9,958 nucleotides of DNA from NCBI GenBank assembly GCA_903829855.1, contig CAIKRN010000217.1, forward strand, positions 1 through 9,958, given 5' to 3'. Below the pieces are notes generated by a model. It was not told the DNA's origin. It did no database searches and saw only the letters and a program-made list of their open reading frames with translations. Shown piece by piece: positions 6,207 to 9,958 of the stretch. Each line of letters starts with the position of its first letter. Within the stretch, counting starts at the first letter, position 1. Made by a program: the position numbers and the translations under genes. Source of the stretch: an uncultured Opitutia bacterium (GTDB lineage Bacteria > Verrucomicrobiota > Verrucomicrobiia > Opitutales > UBA953).

Positions 6207-7496
6207 ATGAAACTCGGAACCAAGTCCCTCCACGCTGGCCAGAAGCCCGACCCGACCACCGGATCGCGCGCCGTACCGATCTACCAAACCACCAGCTACC
6301 AGTTCCGCGACACCGAACATGCCGCAAACCTCTTCGGCCTGAAGGAGCTCGGCAACATCTACACGCGTATCATGAACCCGACGACGGATGTACTGGAGCA
6401 GCGCGTCGCCGCACTCGAAGGGGGCTCAGGCGCACTCGCCCACTCCTCCGGCCAAGCCGCCATCACTGCGTCGATCTTGAATATCGCGGGTGCCGGCGAC
6501 CACATTGTCTCCGTGGCCCAGCTGTACGGCGGCACTTACAATCTTTTTCACTACACCCTTCCCAAGCTGGGCATCCAAGTCTCTTTCGTTGACGGTGATG
6601 ATCCTGAGAACTTCCGCAAAGCCGTGAAGTCGAACACCAAAGCCTTCTACGGTGAAGGCCTGGGCAATCCGCGCCTCAACATCCTTCCCTTCGCCGAGGT
6701 CGGTAAAATTGCCCAGGAAGTCGGCGTGCCGCTGATCGTCGATAACACCGCCCTCTCGCCCTACCTGAATCGTCCGTTCGAACACGGCGCCAATATCGTT
6801 GTCCATTCCGCCACCAAACACATCGGTGGCCACGGCACCTCCATCGGCGGCATTGTCGTCGACGGCGGCAACTTCAACTGGGGCAACGGCAAATTCCCCG
6901 GCTTCACTGAACCCGACATGTCCTATCACGGCCTGCCGCACTGGGAGGCCTTCAAGGCCTTCGCTCCCGCTGGCGGCGCCAATATTGCCTTCATCATGAA
7001 GATGCGCCTGCAATTCCTGCGCGATGTCGGCAGCTGCATCTCGCCCTTCAACTCCTTCCTGCTCCTCCAGGGCCTCGAGACCCTGCACCTGCGCATGGAA
7101 CGTCATTGTGCCAATGCCCTGAAGGTTGCCCAGTACCTCGAATCCCACCCTAAGGTAAAATGGGTCAATTATCCGGGCCTCAAATCCTCCAAGTACCACG
7201 ATCTGGCTAAAAAATACCTGACCAACGGCTACGGCGCCTTGGTCGGCTTCGGCCTGAAGTCTGGCTTCGAAGGTGGCAGCAAGTTCATCAATGCTCTCGA
7301 GCTACATAGCCACGTTGCGAATATCGGAGATGCGCGCTCGCTGGCGATCCACCCGGCCTCCACGACACACTCGCAGCTCTCCGCCGAAGAGCGCCAGAGC
7401 GCGGGCGTCACTGATGACTACGTTCGCCTCTCGGTGGGCATCGAAGACATCGAAGATATCATCGCCGACCTCGAGCAGTCCTTGGCCAAGGCCTAA
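6207..7496 (+). CDS. metY: O-acetylhomoserine sulfhydrylase (MetY, PLP enzyme)
   Basis: This is a cytoplasmic PLP enzyme of the Cys/Met metabolism family that makes homocysteine (or, with other nucleophiles, related thioethers) from O-acetylhomoserine and sulfide, the direct sulfhydrylation route to methionine. It has 429 residues, the normal MetY length. Seen: TKSLHAG near the start; YTRIMNPTT (52-60), the phosphate-gripping Tyr/Arg from the neighbouring subunit; SSGQAAI (80-86) at the PLP phosphate site; VDNT with Asp179 facing the PLP ring nitrogen; the Schiff-base lysine Lys204 in HSATKHIGGHGTS; SHVANIGDARSL (368-379) and HPASTTHSQ (382-390), which are characteristic of MetY rather than MetB or MetC; and VRLSVGIED with Arg407 for the substrate carboxylate. 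The start is fixed by the family N-terminus MKLGTKSLHAG. No Shine-Dalgarno sequence precedes it (the leader is CCCTACCCTCATCCCC). The gene stands alone on its strand and ends in a strong terminator. Confidence 0.97.
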   Translation: MKLGTKSLHAGQKPDPTTGSRAVPIYQTTSYQFRDTEHAANLFGLKELGNIYTRIMNPTTDVLEQRVAALEGGSGALAHSSGQAAITASILNIAGAGDHIVSVAQLYGGTYNLFHYTLPKLGIQVSFVDGDDPENFRKAVKSNTKAFYGEGLGNPRLNILPFAEVGKIAQEVGVPLIVDNTALSPYLNRPFEHGANIVVHSATKHIGGHGTSIGGIVVDGGNFNWGNGKFPGFTEPDMSYHGLPHWEAFKAFAPAGGANIAFIMKMRLQFLRDVGSCISPFNSFLLLQGLETLHLRMERHCANALKVAQYLESHPKVKWVNYPGLKSSKYHDLAKKYLTNGYGALVGFGLKSGFEGGSKFINALELHSHVANIGDARSLAIHPASTTHSQLSAEERQSAGVTDDYVRLSVGIEDIEDIIADLEQSLAKA

Positions 7497-7518
7497 ATTA
7501 ACCTCCAAGATGCGTATC

Positions 7519-7549
7519 AGGGCGGGCCATTAGGCCCGCCCTATTTTAT
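7519..7549 (+). terminator. Intrinsic terminator of metY
   Basis: AGGGCGGGCC (7519-7528), loop ATTA, and GGCCCGCCCT (7533-7542) form a perfect ten-pair GC-rich stem, followed by ATTTTAT. It begins 22 bases after the metY stop. On the opposite strand the stem lies directly after the acyltransferase stop codon (7548-7546) but has no T tract on that side, so it clearly serves metY and may only partly serve the convergent gene. Confidence 0.9.
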
Positions 7550-9327
7550 ACCCGCACCTTCGCCGCGTCGAAATCGTGATATTCCAGGAACTGCCGGGCA
7601 CCTTCGTCGCCCATGTAGGCGGAAAGCAGCTTTGGGTCGGTTTGGGTAAGGTCCACGACGATCAGCCCGTCGAGACACCCCCCGAAACCTTCATCGACAT
7701 TGAACGCGATGAGTCGTCCATTCAATTTAAGGTAATGCTTGAGCAGCACTGGCACCGTCTTGGCGTCAGGCTCAAGGTCACTCACCAGACTCGAAACGTG
7801 CTCGAGATCAAAAGCGCAACGCTGCAAAACATCGAGGTCAGCATCCCGCAGGCTCATCGATCGTGGCGGATTCTTCGCCCGAACGAACGGCAATAAATCA
7901 TCGGCCGAACGGTTGTTCTGCAAATACGACAGGATGAGATCCTTGGAGGCCTGGCCGTATTCCGGATTGATACTTACCGGCCCGAACAAGAGGTGATACT
8001 TTGGAAAACGCACGACGTAGCGGCCAATTCCTCGCCAGAGTAGCGGCAAGCTATTCGGACGCCGCTGGTACTCCTGCCGAATAAACGACCGCCCCATCTC
8101 CAAGGCCGGGTCCATGCGTCGGAAGAAGTCGCCCTTAAATTCAAAAAGCGTGGAAGTGTAGAGCCCATGCTTGCCCTGTAATGGCAAGATGCGGTCGGTT
8201 GGGCCCAGACGATAACCACCGACAACTTGGGCCGCCCTATCATCCCACAGGACGATCTGGTCATACCAAGCATCGAACGCGTCGAGATCGCAGTCCAAGC
8301 CCGTACCTTCGGAAACCGAGCGAAACGTCACTTCGCGCAGCCGACCCACCTCGCGTAAGGTATGCGGGAGATCCTTGCCAAGGAAGCGGTAGACCTTGAA
8401 ATCGCCGCTGGTCAGCAGGAGGTCTTCTGCCGGTAGGCTTTGAAGTTCAGCTTGGATTAAACGCGGATTAATTGGACTAATGACCGGGGTCTGAACAACG
8501 CCACTGCTCGCTGCGGCCGACCTGACCGCCGTTTCCCGGGAGGAAAGCAACTCACAGCGTAAACGCAGGAAGCTCGTGGCCTCATCATCATCGGGATGGT
8601 CCGCCAATTGAGCAGGGGTCACTGGATTGGCCGTCCTTAGCCTAATCACCTTCCCGCGATGATGCAGAAACTCTCGCAGCAGTAGGAGCGTGCGAATCCG
8701 CGGGTGCGCCAACCCGAGCGTCTGGAATAGATTGGAATTCCGGCCTTCGATACGCAGCGGCAAGATGGAAGCGCCCACCTTGCGTGCCATTCGAATCATC
8801 AAAGGCGACCAGACCGAGTCCGTGACACGACGTTCGCGTAATTTCAAACTCGAGACCTCGCCGGCCGGGAAAGTCATGATACACCCGCCCGCCCGGAGAT
8901 GCGCCAGCATCCGGCGCGTACCCGCGATATTGGCAGGATCAGCAGACTTCGGGTCGAAGGGATTAACCTCGATCAACCAAGGTCGGATACCCGGAATCTG
9001 TTGCAGCCAACGATTACCGACAATCAACGTGTCTGGGCGGACACGTAGGAGAAAATCCATCGCCACCAGCCCATCCGCCAACCCATGAGGGTGATTGGCC
9101 ATCACAATTAATGCACCGGAACGCGGAATCCGAGCCAGGCATTGATCAGCCCACGAAGCGGTGACGCCGGCTTGCTCGAGCGCTGATGTGAAAAAATCCG
9201 GCCGACCTGCCGCGAGAATCCGCGCCAGAAAAGCATCAAAAGCCCGTACCTTAAAGAACCTATCCAAAACTGGCTCGGACCAACCCAGCGGGCCGAGACT
9301 CGCTCGCAGCTCATCCGCATTACTCAT
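7546..9327 (-). CDS. PlsC-GNAT fusion acyltransferase (aminolipid synthase-like)
   Basis: This is a 593-residue protein with two acyltransferase domains. The N-terminal domain (about 65-265) is PlsC/lysophospholipid acyltransferase-like: NHPHGLADG (78-86) as motif I, VGNRW (103-107), FPAGEVSS (153-160) as motif III, and ILPLRIEG (188-195) as motif IV. His79 and Asp85 are five residues apart rather than four, as I recall for the COG3176 'hemolysin-like' branch. The C-terminal domain (about 300-593) resembles the OlsB/GNAT N-acyltransferase family: LREVTFR (330-336), ALEMGRSFIRQEYQ (408-421), LLWRGIGRY (429-437) and LFGPVSI. The last part, LLKHYLKLNGRL with LDGLIVVDL, also fits that branch. Such proteins acylate an amino acid and then its hydroxy-acyl chain (ornithine or glycine lipids); the substrate here is inferred, not shown. 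The start at 9327 is chosen over 9345 because AGAAGG lies 5 bases before it. The gene is 78 bases after tatD and convergent with metY. Confidence 0.85.
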   Translation of the reverse strand: MSNADELRASLGPLGWSEPVLDRFFKVRAFDAFLARILAAGRPDFFTSALEQAGVTASWADQCLARIPRSGALIVMANHPHGLADGLVAMDFLLRVRPDTLIVGNRWLQQIPGIRPWLIEVNPFDPKSADPANIAGTRRMLAHLRAGGCIMTFPAGEVSSLKLRERRVTDSVWSPLMIRMARKVGASILPLRIEGRNSNLFQTLGLAHPRIRTLLLLREFLHHRGKVIRLRTANPVTPAQLADHPDDDEATSFLRLRCELLSSRETAVRSAAASSGVVQTPVISPINPRLIQAELQSLPAEDLLLTSGDFKVYRFLGKDLPHTLREVGRLREVTFRSVSEGTGLDCDLDAFDAWYDQIVLWDDRAAQVVGGYRLGPTDRILPLQGKHGLYTSTLFEFKGDFFRRMDPALEMGRSFIRQEYQRRPNSLPLLWRGIGRYVVRFPKYHLLFGPVSINPEYGQASKDLILSYLQNNRSADDLLPFVRAKNPPRSMSLRDADLDVLQRCAFDLEHVSSLVSDLEPDAKTVPVLLKHYLKLNGRLIAFNVDEGFGGCLDGLIVVDLTQTDPKLLSAYMGDEGARQFLEYHDFDAAKVRV

Positions 9328-9332
9328 TATGG

Positions 9333-9338
9333 CCTTCT
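9333..9338 (-). promoter_or_regulatory. Ribosome binding site of the PlsC-GNAT gene
   Basis: On the minus strand AGAAGG lies 5 bases before the ATG at 9327. The alternative in-frame ATG at 9345 has nothing comparable upstream, so this element decides the start. Confidence 0.6.
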
Positions 9339-9405
9339 GCGTCATCTATGGCGAGTATGCCACGGACGTGTACGGAATCAGCGGCGACCGCGTGACAATA
9401 TCGTG

Positions 9406-9958
9406 TCAGGCAGAAGGGAAACCGAAGAACTCACGCGCATTCCGTGTGGCCACCTCGGCGACTTCATCCGTCGGCAGCCCAAGTAATTCAGCGGCCTTGG
9501 CACAGATTTCCGGAAGGTAGGCCGGTGTATTTTCCTTACCACGGACGGATTGCGGAGCGAGGTAGGGCGAATCGGTCTCCAGCATCAAGCGGGCGAGTCC
9601 CTGCGCTTTGAGGGCCTGGCGGATCTCTTCGGACTTAGCGTAAGTGATGATCCCGGTGAAGGAGGCACGGCCGCCGCGCTGGTTGATCTGACGAACCTGC
9701 TCCGGCCCCTCGACGAAACAATGGAAGACCACCTTCCGCCAATCGACCCCACTGCCATCAATGAGCCGAACGCAGTCATCAAAAGCATGGCGCGAATGGA
9801 TCACCACTGGACAGCCAAATTGATAGGCCAGCGAAAGCTGCTGTCGGAAAGCCTCCTGTTGCCAGCCTTTGACGCGAGTGGCTTCGGTTTCATCCGTCGG
9901 CAGTCGAAAATAATCGAGGCCAATTTCGCCGAGAGCGGCGGGATGCGTGGCGTCGGCG
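9406..9958 (-). CDS. tatD: TatD-family metal-dependent hydrolase/DNase, 5' end outside window
   Basis: This entry covers the last 183 residues of a TatD-family protein; the frame is already open at 9957, so about 75 N-terminal residues with the HxH metal motif are missing. TatD proteins are TIM-barrel metal-dependent nucleases (3'-5' exonuclease activity is reported for E. coli TatD) that act in the cytoplasm. Seen, numbered from the first complete codon: GEIGLDYF with metal ligand Glu11; VVIHSRHA with His54; VFHCF with His79; FTGIITYA (100-107); and LETDSPYLAP with Asp129, followed by RGKENTPAYL and the closing TRNAREFFGF. All ligands expected in this part are present and the C-terminal length is normal. 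Whether the product is TatD itself or a paralogue (YcfH/YjjV type) cannot be settled from family motifs. It lies 78 bases before the acyltransferase gene on the same strand, with only a five-pair inverted repeat (9393-9408) at its stop codon and no clear terminator. Confidence 0.95.
   Translation of the reverse strand, partial: ADATHPAALGEIGLDYFRLPTDETEATRVKGWQQEAFRQQLSLAYQFGCPVVIHSRHAFDDCVRLIDGSGVDWRKVVFHCFVEGPEQVRQINQRGGRASFTGIITYAKSEEIRQALKAQGLARLMLETDSPYLAPQSVRGKENTPAYLPEICAKAAELLGLPTDEVAEVATRNAREFFGFPSA

Noticed and set aside
6426..7199. A 257-codon open frame on the minus strand inside metY
   Set aside because: It is fully antisense to a clear MetY. Its translation is Gly/Val/Asp-rich low-grade sequence with no recognisable domain, typical of the reverse frame of a GC-rich gene.
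9393..9408. Inverted repeat TGACA-ATATCG-TGTCA at the tatD stop codon as a terminator
   Set aside because: The stem is only five pairs, AT-containing, and has no T tract on the minus strand.

Overview
The window is a compact, GC-rich (by eye a little under 60 %) stretch of bacterial chromosome with eight recognisable protein genes, two of them cut by the window ends. The best guess for the source is a member of the Verrucomicrobiota, probably the Opitutia/Opitutales side. The clues are a threonyl-tRNA synthetase without the TGS domain, a fused PlsC-GNAT lipid acyltransferase, a Tat-exported PhoA-type phosphatase of the kind common in Verrucomicrobiota and Planctomycetota, and a secreted family-16 glucanase. 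This is inferred from family resemblance and memory; no 16S or database search supports it.

Layout: from right to left on the minus strand run a TatD-type metal-dependent nuclease (9406-9958, 5' end outside) and a 593-residue two-domain acyltransferase (7546-9327). The acyltransferase converges on the only plus-strand gene, metY (6207-7496, O-acetylhomoserine sulfhydrylase). A strong stem-loop with a T-rich tail (7519-7549) lies at that junction and terminates metY. metY diverges from a minus-strand series across a 104-base spacer: secreted GH16 endo-beta-glucanase (5320-6102), cysS (3833-5263), a membrane-anchored SIMPL/DUF541 protein (2927-3763), thrS (950-2830) and a Tat-exported alkaline phosphatase (1-872, 3' end outside). 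Spacers within the series are 56-96 bases. A good terminator-like stem-loop (890-928) lies between thrS and the phosphatase gene, so that last gene probably has separate or read-through expression.

Function: the window is housekeeping in character. It encodes translation (two class-defining tRNA synthetases), sulfur amino-acid synthesis (MetY), envelope lipid acylation (the PlsC-GNAT protein) and nutrient scavenging outside the cytoplasm (glucanase and phosphatase). Nothing ties these genes into one pathway. I see no mobile element, CRISPR array, tRNA or rRNA gene, toxin-antitoxin pair or defence cassette. I do not find a previously undescribed system. The points most worth a second look are the terminator placed 17 bases before the phosphatase start, the ThrRS domain loss plus a Cys-containing insertion, the domain order of the lipid acyltransferase, and G-tracts in three spacers of the minus-strand series.
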